64,000 bases of DNA from Neckera pumila (lineage: Eukaryota > Streptophyta > Bryopsida > Hypnales > Neckeraceae): contig OZ018416.1 of NCBI GenBank assembly GCA_963969595.1, positions 3,984,065-4,048,064 on the forward strand, in the 5' to 3' direction. The notes beneath the pieces are model-generated. The model saw only the letters and a program-made list of their open reading frames with translations. It had not been told where the DNA came from and did no database searches. The position numbers and the translations under genes are program-made. Shown here in pieces: positions 36,271-48,033 of the stretch. How positions within the stretch are numbered: position 1 is the stretch's first letter; the number at the start of each line of letters is the position of its first letter.

Positions 36271-38851
36271 GGATTATCCGACTTTTGAGACTAAGTCTTT
36301 CATTTCCAAATCTTTTGATGCCCGACGTGAAGGTTAGATTGGGCATAAATAAACTAAATAATTTTTTTTATTAAAAAATGTACCATATTATCTTGTGATT
36401 GGTTTGACTTTAAAGTCATGTAGACCATTTAAAATATTATGTAGAAATTCATTATTGATGATTTCAAAAGTAATACAATATCGCCAATATAACAAAATTA
36501 TTGATGTTTTATTAAAGGTTACATTTGAAACTTGTTTCAATTTGTACAAAAAATACACAAGTAAAGAGAGTAAAAATTAACTAAATGATTTATGTACAAA
36601 ATCTTCTTATTATACAAAACTATGTTAGTTTATTCTTTTTAAAGAGGTTGAAAATTTTGTAAAAAATTGATAGAATTAGTGCCATATTCAAATTAAATTA
36701 TTGTCACAAGCTCGGCTACAAAAGTTTTGTTTTTGTAGATACTGGTGTAAAATAGTAATATTTCAACTTTGTATATTATTTTTATTATTTTATAAATAGT
36801 CTGAGTTTGGTAAATAAGTGACAGTCACATGTATTAACAGACATAAGGTAGAAATGCCCATTTGGCCATTCCCATCTCTGCTCTAATTTTTCAACCCTAG
36901 ATTGTTAGCAAATCTATCAAAGTGTCTTACAAATGATTAATTCTAATTCACTAATGCAATTGAAGGACACATATTTAATTATCATTTGCTAACATTTTTG
37001 TTTATTTCAATTTTGGATCCACCTATGCGATACTTTTCGTGCTCTAGAGAGCTGTATCTTTGAAGAATCATAGAAATTACATACCACATTCAATTTTTAT
37101 TTTTATTTTTAATATTCATGATTTTCACTCACCAATACTACAAAAATATTAATTTTAGGAAAAGTTGCCTCCAGTTGTACTGAATTGCTTAATATTGACG
37201 GTTTTGGGTGCTTCTACCTTATTATTTGGTGACTGCCGATCCAATCTTGAATTCTATTATTTACTTGTAGCTTTAGTTCGTAAAATATAGAAAATGTATA
37301 AATAATTATAGGAAAAGCTACTTCATTTCAATTATAGTTCTTTAATTTATTTCATTAAAAAATTAAATATTGAAAGTTTATAAAATTTAATAATTTAAAT
37401 GAACACATTACAAGTCTTTAATTTAAAAACTAAATTGTACAAAATTAAAAATTTGGAATTTGCCATGTTAGGAATTTTATGAATTTAGACATCGACAAAA
37501 AATTACTTTTGAACTTTGAAATAATGCAAAGTTTAGTTAGCTTCTAAAGGGCCAATCCCTTTTATTCATCAATTCCCATCTAAAACTGCAATTTTTATTA
37601 CAAAAAAGAACAAAACCTTAAGGAAAAAAAAAATGTTCAATTGTAGGATCTTGCAATAGATTGGTATTGAAATGTGTAGAAGAAATTTAAAAAACTTTGA
37701 CGACATAGATTGCAAGTTAGATATTTGCTTTTAAACCATAAAGTGCAGAAAACAAAATGTTTTGCACTTTTTTACTAGATTATAAGATATTCAATCTTTT
37801 TAGCTTAAAAATTTTGCACTCCAAATTTTGAATTAAATTTTTTTTATGTTGAGCAATCTAGTTGACAGTGTAGGGAAGAAATTCAATAAAAAAAACAATT
37901 GTGGATGTTCACCCAGGTACATAATTCATGTATTTTATGCAAGAGTCAATGGTATTAAAACGAGTTAGAGGACATTTTTATTAAAAAAATATCAAAGTAA
38001 AAAGACAAAAAATTTAGGTGAAGACCAAATTAAAAAAAAAAACTGTAAAAAATATTGGGTTTCAATGTTGCATACATATTAGAAAAAACTCACAATATAT
38101 TTGAAGAATTGAAAAATAGATGCATAGTTTTATAAATTCCATACAAAAAGTTTCTTTCAATTAAATTTTTTTTTAAAAAGCCCCAAAAGTTGGATAGCTT
38201 GTTCTATACTACATATATTGAAAAATTCATTTTAACTAAATAGTCCAAAAAATTATGATAGCTTGTTCCATGATACATGTATTAAGAAAATTCATATAAA
38301 TTATTTTAATGATGTTATTGTCCTTAAAGATTATTCATTTCCTATATATAATTACATTTTTGAGTTCCTTCTTTAAAAGAGCTACAAGAATTTTCAACAT
38401 TAAAACCTATTATCCTCCTTGAGATTGGACTAAAATGCATTATTATAAGTATTACTATCAAGGTCATATGATATGGAAGTTGTGTACCTAGGGATGTTCA
38501 TTGTTCAAATAATTATTAAGTTGAAGTAGGTATGAGATGGAAGGAGAAACTCTAAGATGGAATTGAAATGTAGTAATTCCAATGGTGAAATTGTTCTAGC
38601 AAGCATAATACACCTTATGAAACTTTTTCATTTTGAAAATTTGAAAATTGACAAATTCCATACATTATTTTCTCAAGAAAATTCTATAATTGCCCACAAA
38701 ACAAAAAGCTCCAAATCTTTCACATCACTAATCCAAATGGAAAAGTCAAATCTTTTTATGTAGACAAAAATTAAATCTATGGAAACAAAAAATTTAATAT
38801 TAAATTTTTTGTTAGATTTGTTTTTCTATCCAGTGGAATCAAATTTATACT
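36271..38851. repeat. Block B sequence paired with 17.9-18.1 and 21.3-22.8 kb of block A
   Basis: The order of matches (GAGACTAAGTCTTTCATTTC, CTTGTGATTGGTTT, GTAGACC, then AAAAAATACACAA and so on) is the same as in block A. The 18.09-21.3 kb insertions are absent here. A relic of a TTAA-type element occupies about 37540-38850. No gene is visible. Confidence 0.65.
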
Positions 38852-39546
38852 AAGGTGCATTGCAAAAAATGTTTGTTGTTTTTGTCTTTTCAAAACGGCC
38901 TATTTTAGTGATTCTTGTGATTTTTTGAATAAATTTTTCAAAAATAAAACGAAATATGGATAATTTGTAAAGCATTGAAAATAGTATGTCTCTAAAAATT
39001 CAAACCTCAAGAAAATTCTTTAGTATTTTCTAAGAAAATAGACACTTTGATGTTTGATTTTAAGGAAATTACAGAAAAAGGGCAAAAGTATAAAATAAAC
39101 CCTCATTGTTCCTAACTTGAAGGTACCTTTTTCCAACCGTTTTTAACTGTAGGAAAAAAAATTGTGCTCTCTACACTTGCCTAAAGGGAGTGTAGTTTGA
39201 ACATATGTGGAAGGTGGACAATTCATTATTTATAGGAAATATCTTTGCAAACTTGTACAATTTTAGTTGGAGTCCTAATTTTGAGCTTCAAATTCTCACT
39301 TTTGGGTAAAAAAAATACTTAAAATTCCAAATGGTCAAGGTAGACATTTAATTGGAGACTATTTTAAAATAATAAATTAATATTTTTAAATGACAAAAAA
39401 TTATTCAATGTCTAAAACATCCATATGGACTTTCTTTTTAAATTTCATATAAAATTGTCATATGATGCAAAGCTATGAGCAAAAAACCACATGTCCAAGG
39501 CAAACGGGACAAAAAAGAAGGACAAATATTTCTTGCAATGACCCTT
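38852..39546. mobile_element. Element with GCAAGAAAxAC-type inverted ends, 695 bp
   Basis: The ends are AAGGTGCATTGCAAAAAATG and AAATATTTCTTGCAATGACC. Block A at about 22745 reads AAATTTATCTTAGAATGGC straight through, where block B has AAATTTATACT, the element, then TTAGAATGGC. Block A is therefore the empty site. Confidence 0.7.
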
Positions 39547-39639
39547 AGAATGGCATAATTTTTTCTCTCAAGCAATAATTGAATTTTTTTTTTTAAAATA
39601 AACTTTTTTTTTCTATTTTAAATTTGGAATGATTAAGAT

Positions 39640-40220
39640 CTTTATTTAGTCAATTTTTTCAAAACTCCGATTTCTACTACATAGTGCAAATTTCTTATTT
39701 ACAGATTGTTACTTTTTACATATCTAACCGTAGATCTTGTACTAGACTAGGATAACATTTTGTGGGAGAAAATTCCAAATTTTTTGACCGTATATTGCAA
39801 GATATAAGCATTCAAAGTAAAAAAAAGATGTGTTTTGGGTGCTTTACAAGAGTGGATTATAAGACTTTAGTTTTATTAGTCCTAGAAGGGCCAAAATGCA
39901 TCTTTGGGTAGGCTCATATGGTCTCAATATTCATTATAATTTTCAAAAACGTTTTGTAAAGTTAGATGTCACAGTCAAGTGCCCTAAATGATATAGAAAT
40001 ACAATTGGTATATATCAAAGGATCTAACAAGTGTATAAAGATGCGTCAAATAAATTTTTTGACATTTGCTATTTTAACAAAATATATAGTAATTTTATTA
40101 CCTTAGTTATTTTTCTTAAGTCCTTTGCATTTGCTTCAAGCTTCATTTGATTCCTGCACAGAGTAGAGTAAATGATAAAACCTAATTTTTTGGTAGAAAT
40201 GAGTTGAAATGAATTTAATC
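39640..40220. repeat. TTAA-element relic and third fragment of the duplicated segment
   Basis: About 39720-39950 resembles the middle and end of a TTAA-type element (GTAGATCTTGTACTAGACTA, TTGCAAGATATAAGCATTC). From about 39960 to 40210 the sequence matches 26750-27040. Confidence 0.55.
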
Positions 40221-40415
40221 GGGAGAATTTTGGTAAAATGGGAATCATTTTGTAATTTTGGCACTTTTACAGTTTAGACTGCACTGTATCAATCTATACC
40301 TATCCTAGATGGTTTAGATTGCGCGGTTTGAAATCTATACTTGTCCTAAATGGTTTAGACCATGTAGTCTAAAAATGGCATATGAAATATTGCCATTTTA
40401 ACAAAATTTGCCATT
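40221..40415. mobile_element. Short inverted-end element with CCATTTTAA ends (copy 4)
   Basis: The ends are GGAGAATTTTGGTAAAATGG and TGCCATTTTAACAAAATTTG. The interior has three CTATACCTATCCTAGATGG-like units. It is non-coding. Confidence 0.6.
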
Positions 40416-40883
40416 CTTCAAATAGAGCTAAAACCATCTTAAAACTATATTCTAAAATTATTCATTCTGTATTGTGCAGAAGTTTCCTTTAGCATGTAAT
40501 TCAAATATAGAAAAATATATTTTGCACCACATTTGAGTATTTCACATATCATAATACCACGAAGTTCACTTAAAAGTATTCTTTTTATAAGTTTCAACTT
40601 CAAATCCCTTAAAATGGATACTATACTTTACTTCTAATTTTTGTTAGATATTCTTGAAATTCAATATTTCCTATCAAAATAATTTAGAAAAAATTTACAA
40701 AATTTACATATGCTTAAATGTTCAAATTCACCTTCTTTATAAAAATTTCAACTTTCAGCTGCATCATTATTTCCAAAGTTGTGTTTAAAAACTGCTAAAC
40801 AAGGTTGTTACAACATGCAAGCCATCCACTTTGTCTGCCCAATAAACATGTCTACTGAATTTGACTTGCCCAATGTGACAACC

Positions 40884-41789
40884 TTAATCCTTAAAGGACC
40901 AACATGTATTTTTTGGCCACATAAAATTTTTGGCTTGTATGTGTGACTAGAAATTTCCATATTTTTGGCCCAAATTTTAATAGAATGTATAGATGAAGAA
41001 TAAAGCCCAACAATTTTCATTACTTTTGACTTTATGATATTGCATAATATGTAGTTTGTTTCTCAGCTCAGGCAGCCCAGGCAGATAAAAGAAAGTCACT
41101 TTTTTCAAAAACAAAAATTTGAAATTGATTTTCTAGAGTTATATATAGGTGGAAAGCTTTGAGTCATTCCATTTTGATAAATTAGTCAAAATTTGTAAAG
41201 ATTTTTTGATTGCGGGCAGTTTTGAATTCCAGTTTTGAATACCCTTTATCTTACTCAACTTTCAAGGTTTAATTAAAAAATATAAAATCATAAGATGTAG
41301 ATTGTTTAGTACAACATTGCAACCATTGGTATTGGCGTTTTTCAATTTCATAATTAAATTCTTAAAAATTTAGTATTTTGAATCATTCTCTATTTCATTC
41401 TACTTATTATTTTTTTCCTAAATATTCTACAATCCCAAATGATTTAAAGTGATTCAAGCATGCAGCCAACTTGTTTGGGAAAAAGAATCCAAAGAAGCAC
41501 TACCATTTTGGACATTATTTCATAGAAAAGTGAGCTTGTGAAGTGTAACTGCCTTGTTTTTTTGCAAGGACAAAAAAATAGTTTCAGTGAATTTGAATGT
41601 TTATATCATGCAATTCATGCGGTGGAAATTTTTGAAATTCTTACCACATACTTTCAAGTCAGTATACTACAAGATTTTATGATTACATATATCAAAAAAA
41701 GTCTTCTTTCAGAAATTTGGTACTTGTTCTAAAAATGGCAACTTTTGAGCGTTTTTGGTAAAAATCTACTAACCTAGTCATAGGATTAA
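40884..41789 (+). mobile_element. TTAA-type element, 906 bp, complete
   Basis: It begins TTAATCCTTAAAGGACCAAC and ends AGTCATAGGATTAA. It is colinear with 51595-52519. It contains no open frame of note. Confidence 0.75.
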
Positions 41790-42780
41790 TGCTACTTTAG
41801 GCAACCAAAGTGAAAATGTGCAACACAGAATAGCATCATAACTTTTTGACTTTTTTTAATTGAAAAAACGTTAAATTTTGATGGGAGGTATTCCTAGTAA
41901 TAGTTATAGCCTTATAGGAATTAAAATATCTAAAATTTAAAGAAGCTCGCTTAAAAAAAGTGCCAAAGAAAAGATAAGGTCCTAGATGGCAATATTTTAA
42001 AATGATAAACATAGATTATGCGTATATATCAAATTATTAATAGTTAGCAATGAGCTTTAAAAGTAGACTTTTTATTTCTAATTTTAGAACTCTACACTAA
42101 AAATCATATGGAGTTTAAATAGTTTGTATTGAAAATATAACTTGAATTTCTCTTTTGGACTACCATATATTATAAACGAACCAAGATCATTTGAAATATA
42201 TTCAAGAATCTTCTAGCATCCTTTTCTTTATCATTAAATAACTAAAGATAATTACCATGACTTACAAAACTAGGAAATCAAGAATGTTTGCAATTTGCTT
42301 TTATTCAAAGAACCATATGGTATTCATATGTGATTATGTGAATTAAATAAAAAAACTATAAACCTCAAAGTTGTAATATGTTCTTCTTGGAATCTTGGTA
42401 CTTTAGGCACTGAGTTTATTGTCTTGGTATAATTCTATAACTTTTTGTATCTTTTGAAAACTTGTCAACCAATTTTTCACTTGTGCATGTTATCTTAGAA
42501 TAACGAAAGTTTCTTAAAAACAAACCTTTCAACATTCAAAAGACACCAATCATAGTAATTCCATGTAAATTTCCTCAATGCAAAGTTTTAATTTTAAAAT
42601 CCACGGACAACATTACACCAGTGAAAGGGAAGAACCTTCTGCAATTCTTCCCCGGCCGCCAAGAACCAAATGTGCAATGACAAGCATGTTGCCTTAGTTC
42701 CTAATCCAATTCAGAAATGAAAAGGATTCTCTGAAGATTTTGCAATACTTTTCAACACCAACTAATAACGTTCCTAGGGT
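41790..42780. other. AT-rich stretch, nothing recognised
   Basis: No repeat ends or coding region were found. Base composition rises from about 42600 toward the third Dof-like gene. Confidence 0.4.
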
Positions 42781-42809
42781 CAATCTGATTCCCGCCGCTG
42801 ACTCAGAAG

Positions 42810-43110
42810 ATTGATCGGATGGTGGATGGCTCTTGATAGAGCTCGTGCGTCGCACTTGGATGTGCCGCAGTCAATACAGCTTGTGTCTGGCTCAAGCCTG
42901 CCTCCAGCTCATCACTCTCTTTCTCTTTCAATTTGCGATCCACACCCACAGCAATCAGTTGCATTCCAAGTTCCGTTGAATCTCATCTTTTCTTGCTAGC
43001 GAGCTACACCGTGGGAGGAATTGAAGTGTGAGGGACCGTGGCTGTAAGCATCTGGTTCAAGCTTATTGAGTCGACCTAACTTGCTGTAGCTCCGATCTGA
43101 CCAGGCGTGG
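42810..43110 (+). promoter_or_regulatory. Promoter and leader region of Dof-like gene 3
   Basis: GATCGGATGG (42814) matches the conserved upstream block of copies 1 and 2. It is followed by a CACTCTCTTTCTCTTTC tract (42912) and GCGATCCACAC (42936), also shared. GTCGACCTAACTTGCTGTAG (43072) matches the leader sequence of the other copies. No clear TATA box is seen in this copy. Confidence 0.45.
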
Positions 43111-43424
43111 CTTGCAGCTTAATTGCACGCAGTTGTTTGTGTTCTTGAATCGACTTCATAATTATATGGTTTGTGTATTTTCTTTTTCGGTAGAGGTGCT
43201 TGATTCATTCTATTTGTTGGATTATGCGCATTCCTACATTTCTCGATCTAGTCAGATTGTGATTTGCCTTGATGGCAATTGAACAGTTCTTTCTGGCCGA
43301 AAAAGGAAGCGCGGTCCCATGAATTGAATTGGACTGTTGTAAGGCTTCATGGTTGTTGCCTTCAACGATCTTGTAAACACCTGGTCGCTAAGCTCTTCTG
43401 CTTTTTTGTGGTGCTGGAAACCAG

Positions 43425-45226
43425 ATGGTTGCCGAGACGAATTACGAGAACATCGGGCGGAGCACCGAGAACTGCCGAGTTCGTCCCTGCCGATCACATC
43501 AGTCATCTTTTGTGTCCGAGTCGATGATGATGCATTTTGTTTAATTAGAGAATCCATCGGTGCTGTTCGTGATCTCTGCTAACAGAGAAACAAAGCATGA
43601 TATTCTTAACTTGCTTAATGGCCTGAGATCTCTAGCTACATGTTTGCTAACCTGGTTGATTTGTTTTTTCTGCAGCGCTACCCTGATGGCGTCCGTTGTC
43701 CATTCTGCGGTTCCTCCGATACAAAATTCAAGTTCCTCAACAACAAAAAAGAAGACCAGCCTCGGTACCAATGCTCTAATTGCAAAGAGTACTGGACGGA
43801 AGGAGGAAGAATCCGTGGGTTCACATATACGGTAAGTCCGCTCCCAAGTTGATCGATTCAGAATCTTTGAAATTCGTACTTGTTGCTCATATATGATGCT
43901 CGGTCATCGGAGACAGTCGGTGCATGCGGAGGATTCACTCGAAATTCTTCTAAAGGCTCATCAAGTAATGAATCGATTGCTTTTGTGGCTGTTTCATGTA
44001 GGGAATTTCAGCGAACGGAAGAAGTGCGAAATCCAGTGGCAGCAGATACCACATCACAGCCGTCAGGCTCTGTTGTAAGCACGCCGACTCCAACGGTAGG
44101 TACTTTTTAAGCTAGCCTGGTTTCTCTACGAACTATACAAGCTGAACACTGTTGCTTAATTCTTAGGGAACTGGATTACGGTGTGTATGTGCTTGTAAGA
44201 TATTCTTGCTGAATTAAGTTATTGTGCTCAGAGCTTCGGAAAATTGGGAATCCTGAGGAACATGTCGAATGTTAATTAACTTAGAATCCCTAATGACGAA
44301 TTTTGATATATGTTAACCCACCGTCATCTATCTGTTGGATTGAATCTGAGACATGGATTCAGTATCCCAGATCGATTGAGTTTATGACCATTGATTATAC
44401 ATTAGAATGATCTATACAATTCCTATCAGTTCCAAGGTCAAAATCCAGGTTTTGATTGTGTCATGCTCCTGTGAATTAGGGTTCACCAGGCTCTTCATGT
44501 GTTCATTATGCCATAACTGTAAAAGTTTGGGTTTTAGGGATTAGGATTAACGGGGGATCCCAACAGTCTTCCAGAATTGTTTTCAAATAACCCTAAACTG
44601 AAAAGTCGCATTAAGTCATGTTTCGTGCTTTGGCTTGCAGTGATAGCTGGAAAAAAAAATCGAGATTTCAATTGCAAGTATATGACCGTCAGAGAATGGA
44701 TGTGCATATGAACTAACTCTTTTAATCTTAGAAATTGTGAATTAATGTAATCTTGGTAAGTAGTTCCTAAATCCTATCACAAGAGACTTTTTTGCGTTTC
44801 CCTCACTTTTCCCTGTGTAATCAGTAATTCTTGTGACTTTCTCTGTGATCACAATCCAAAAGTCTAATGAATTACCGATCACACCGAAGAAAGTAGAGAG
44901 GGAAACGCAAAAAAAGTCTCTTGTGTAATTCATACTTGAATAGGAATTACTTACTTACTTTCTTTGGTTCCTATTCAAGCAAGTTGTTTCAGATCTCCCC
45001 TGTGTTAAAAGCAACATTTTCCCGTGTTAATTGTATCTGCCTTTTCACCCACCACTCCATTCAATTTGAAAATTAAGTCTTATGACTATCATTATCATTA
45101 TGATAATTAGGTTCAATGGTTTGCACTCTGCAGGCCTCTAATGGATCGTCCCCGAGAAGTGGTTTGGGAGGAGACGCAAATACATCCCTTTGGAATGCTT
45201 TGCTGGAAGTTGCAAAACGGTATTGA
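43425..45226 (+). CDS. Dof-like zinc-finger protein, copy 3 (most canonical finger)
   Basis: This is a predicted nuclear transcription factor of about 139 residues. Exons, all in phase 0: 43425-43511 (29 codons, starting MVAETNYENIGRSTENC), 43676-43831 (52 codons), 44012-44095 (28 codons), 45134-45226 (30 codons plus TGA). Acceptors (TTTTTTCTGCAG, GGAATTTCAG, CACTCTGCAG) and donors (GTAAGT, GTAGGT) are good; the first donor (GTGTCC) is weaker. The finger reads CPFCGSSDTKFKFLNN, then QPRYQCSNCKEYWTEGGRIR: exactly CX2CX21CX2C as in Dof proteins, with the conserved TKF, NN, QPR, C and YWT.GG. The family's following VPVGGG block is absent, and the protein is far shorter than usual Dof factors. 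The third exon (RTEEVRNPVAADTTSQPSGS) aligns with copy 2. A MITE sits in the last intron. Orientation is opposite to copies 1 and 2. Confidence 0.75.
44778..44925. mobile_element. MITE with 27-bp inverted ends in an intron of Dof-like gene 3
   Basis: CACAAGAGACTTTTTTGCGT at the left is matched exactly by ACGCAAAAAAAGTCTCTTGTG at the right after one length difference in the T run. An inner pair of ATCAGTAATTC and GAATTACCGAT extends the hairpin. It lies within the last intron (44096-45133) and does not touch the splice sites. Confidence 0.75.
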
Positions 45227-45558
45227 GAGACGGACTTCCCTGACTTGGACTAGCAAATCAAAGACTAAACTAAGGTCATGCATGACAGTGGAGGGACACT
45301 GGAGGCTTGGGAAATGGTTTTGCAAATGAGCAATTGATGGTGGATCACGGATGGTTGCGAATTTTGGAATCAGAGACCCAAATTGGGAATGGGAAAAGTT
45401 TGGCCTTAGGAATTGGACATTACTCCTTTCAGAAGTCTTTCAATTGATTTCTAGTTTCTGATTTCTACCTGGATTAAAATAACATTGAAGTCTTTGAATA
45501 CTGTTTATATCTGGCCGTACTCAAGTGTGGTTTTGAAATTTCATTTTCTTAGCCTCTT

Positions 45559-45667
45559 GGGTGATTGCAAGAAACACCCGTGTGTTGATGATTATGTTGT
45601 ATTTTGTTGAGTACAAGGAGTACTTTGAACTTTTGGAAAAAAATATTTGAAGCTAAGATGGAATTTG
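45559..45667. mobile_element. Orphan end of a GCAAGAAACAC-type element
   Basis: GGGTGATTGCAAGAAACACC at 45559 matches the family end sequence. The partner end was not found; the TTAA-type element at 45668 may have landed in this element. Confidence 0.4.
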
Positions 45668-47264
45668 TTAACCCCTAAAGTCCCAAGGCCTTTTTTCCAT
45701 AAGAAAACCATTCAAAATTGATATTGCTTTTTCAAAGAGCAAAAAAGTTTTTAATTTTTTTTTGCATATTCAACCATAGAATCTTGTATTATACTAGTAT
45801 CTCAATGTGGGTCGTTGCAAGAATGACCTTCCGTTTTTATTCCACTTTGGCTATTTTCAGCCATTTTTTTGGGAGTACTATAAAAATAGAAAAACATTTT
45901 TAAAAAAATATGAAAAATATGAAAAATGTATACACCTATAAAAAGAAGGTAACCTATGAAGGAAAAGCAAAAAAAAGTTCTCTAAATAGGAGAACTAGAA
46001 AAGTACAGAATCACAAGAAAATACATACTTTAACATTTTAATTTGTAAAAAATAGGAAAAGTCATTTAAGAAAAAATTGAAAACTGCCATTTGAGAAGAC
46101 TTCATGGTAAAGAGATTTCACCAAAAAAATGATCCTAAAACCATCTTCAATGTTCAAAATTGCAGGCGCAAGGGAGCCCTCTTTGCATGGACGTAGAGGA
46201 TATAAAATAAATTATATTTTAATGCCCCTTAGTAGAAACACAAGTTCCTACTATGGGAATAGACTATAGAAATTTCATCTCCAAATCATTAAATTTGGGG
46301 ACTCCTTACGTGGTAAAAATCCTAAAACTCAAAACGTGACAAATTTGTTTAAATGATTTTTAAATATAAAATGATTTTTGAAAATTTCTGAAAAATATGA
46401 GATATGATTAAACTCATAAGAAGAATCTTCACTAAAAATTTCAAGTTCATACGAGTCATGCTTCTAAAGTTATTGCAAAATGAAGCTTTGGCACTACGTT
46501 TGTGACAATGTTTCAGTACCGGTCTTTCATGCAATCACCCATGTGTAGAAGAAATTTTGGAAACTTTGACCATGTAGATTGCATGACATTTGCATTTAAA
46601 GTCAAGAAAACAAGTTGTTTTATACATTGCTCAATTATATTTTTGACTTTAATTCTTGTTAACTTAAACTCTTTGCACTATTGATTTTGATTTTATAATT
46701 TTTATATTGAAGAATCAGAAGAATTGAATTTAGAATCTAAAAAAAAATTCAACAAAGAAAACTTTAATTTTCATTCATGAAAACTTTGTAAAGTAGAAGC
46801 AGGTTCAAGGTTGAAGGAAAAACTAAATTGTCTAACAAATGTTTTTGAAAAATTGTAAAAATTGCATTAAAAAATGAATCATGTTAGTTATTTCTTTTCA
46901 AAGATGCTTAAATTGCCTAAAAAGTAAGATTGTCCATAACTATTTCATTACTAGTCCAAATAGAATGAATCAAAGCTTCATATGAAGACAAAAATATAGT
47001 CTTTGAAAAAAAATAAAAAAATAAAAAAAATAAAGTTTTTGTGATTTTTTTTGGACTACCCTTCAAGCTACATCTTAGACTTAGGATGACACAATGTTTG
47101 GTCCGGGGCATCAATTGAAATAAAAATTATATTCTCCAAAAGCTAATCTGATTTTCTATCTTCAAAAAAATTTCAAATAATCATGTCAAAAACTGAGATC
47201 GCATAGGCCTGTAATCCAAAGTTTTGAGAGTCTCTCTTGGGGATTTTAAAACTTTAGGGGATAA
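45668..47264 (-). mobile_element. TTAA-type element interrupted by a GCAAGAAACAC-type element
   Basis: It begins TTAACCCCTAAAGTCCCAAG and ends ACTTTAGGGGATAA (a changed TTAA). Its sequence resumes after 46540 exactly where it stops at 45809, comparable to the uninterrupted relic at 37665 (AATGTGTAGAAGAAATTT). Confidence 0.7.
45810..46540. mobile_element. GCAAGAAACAC-type element with 5-bp target duplication
   Basis: The ends are GGTCGTTGCAAGAATGACC and GGTCTTTCATGCAATCACCC. ATGTG stands directly on both sides (45805-45809 and 46541-46545), and the empty form has it once. The length of 731 bp is close to the 744 bp and 695 bp of its relatives. No coding sequence is seen. Confidence 0.7.
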
Positions 47265-47400
47265 ATAAGTAAACCTATAATAGTATATTTCAAAACATAT
47301 TTGTACTATTTTCTTGTTGCTTGTTGATTTGTTTTAAAGCCATATTTTTTGCATTATGGCTCCAAAAATTTAAGATTCATAAATAAAATATTCATAAGTT

Positions 47401-47491
47401 ATGACTATTTCAAGTAAACTTAAGGCTTATACATGAGTCATGGCTTAATCATGAGCCATGACTATTTCAAATAAACTTTAAGGCTTATACA
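47401..47491. repeat. Two direct repeats of about 34 bp
   Basis: ATGACTATTTCAAGTAAACT and then AAGGCTTATAC occur twice about 56 bp apart. The meaning is unknown. Confidence 0.6.
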
Positions 47492-47688
47492 AATAAATAT
47501 GAAGATTTTGTCCATATGTACAATATGCATGTCTACTTGGAATTGTTTGATTATTGTAGTGAATAACAAATTGACCATCAAAGGTGGTCATAGTTATGTA
47601 ATCCATTAAAAAAGGCCTTTTTTCATTGCAATTATTAAACTACAAGTTACTAGTACATATTTTGTTCCTATAATCCTAAATCAAATCC

Positions 47689-48033
47689 TTAAAATGCACA
47701 TTTGTCGGAATCATCCATCTGTTTAATCCCATTTGTCCATTTGACAAATACATTTGAAACCGCAACCCATATGATGTAACATCTATGGTTAGGCTCCAAC
47801 AATTTGGGTGTAATCATGTAAAGTGTGAGAGCGTCAATGCTTGGCAAATTCCAATTGTTCCATTTTATTTCTTTGTATTTATAATACAATAGATGCAAAG
47901 AATTAAGCTTTGTACCATGTTCTAAGCATGAAGAGTCTTGTATATCAAAAAATGAACATTCAAATACAATATCAATAGCCATAAAGAACATTTTCTTCAA
48001 TCTGGTAAATATTCTTTGACTCTTTGACATCAT
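47689..48033 (-). other. 114-codon open frame of unknown origin
   Basis: The open frame is longer than most in this AT-rich stretch. It contains a stretch like SSCLEHGTKLNSLHLLYYKY and a Trp-rich part. I recognise no domain, signal or motif and there is no promoter that I can point to. It may be chance or a decayed gene. The rest of 47265-48695 holds nothing else I can name. Confidence 0.15.

Larger units (their letters stand above)
25690..39600. repeat. Segmental duplication block B (contains Dof-like gene 2)
   Basis: This is the colinear counterpart of 14640-22830. Block B is longer mainly because of the large foldback at 27.4-28.8 kb, about 3 kb at 29.2-32.1 kb that block A lacks, the TTAA-type element at 33.8-35.0 kb and the element at 38.9-39.5 kb. 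Confidence 0.8.
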
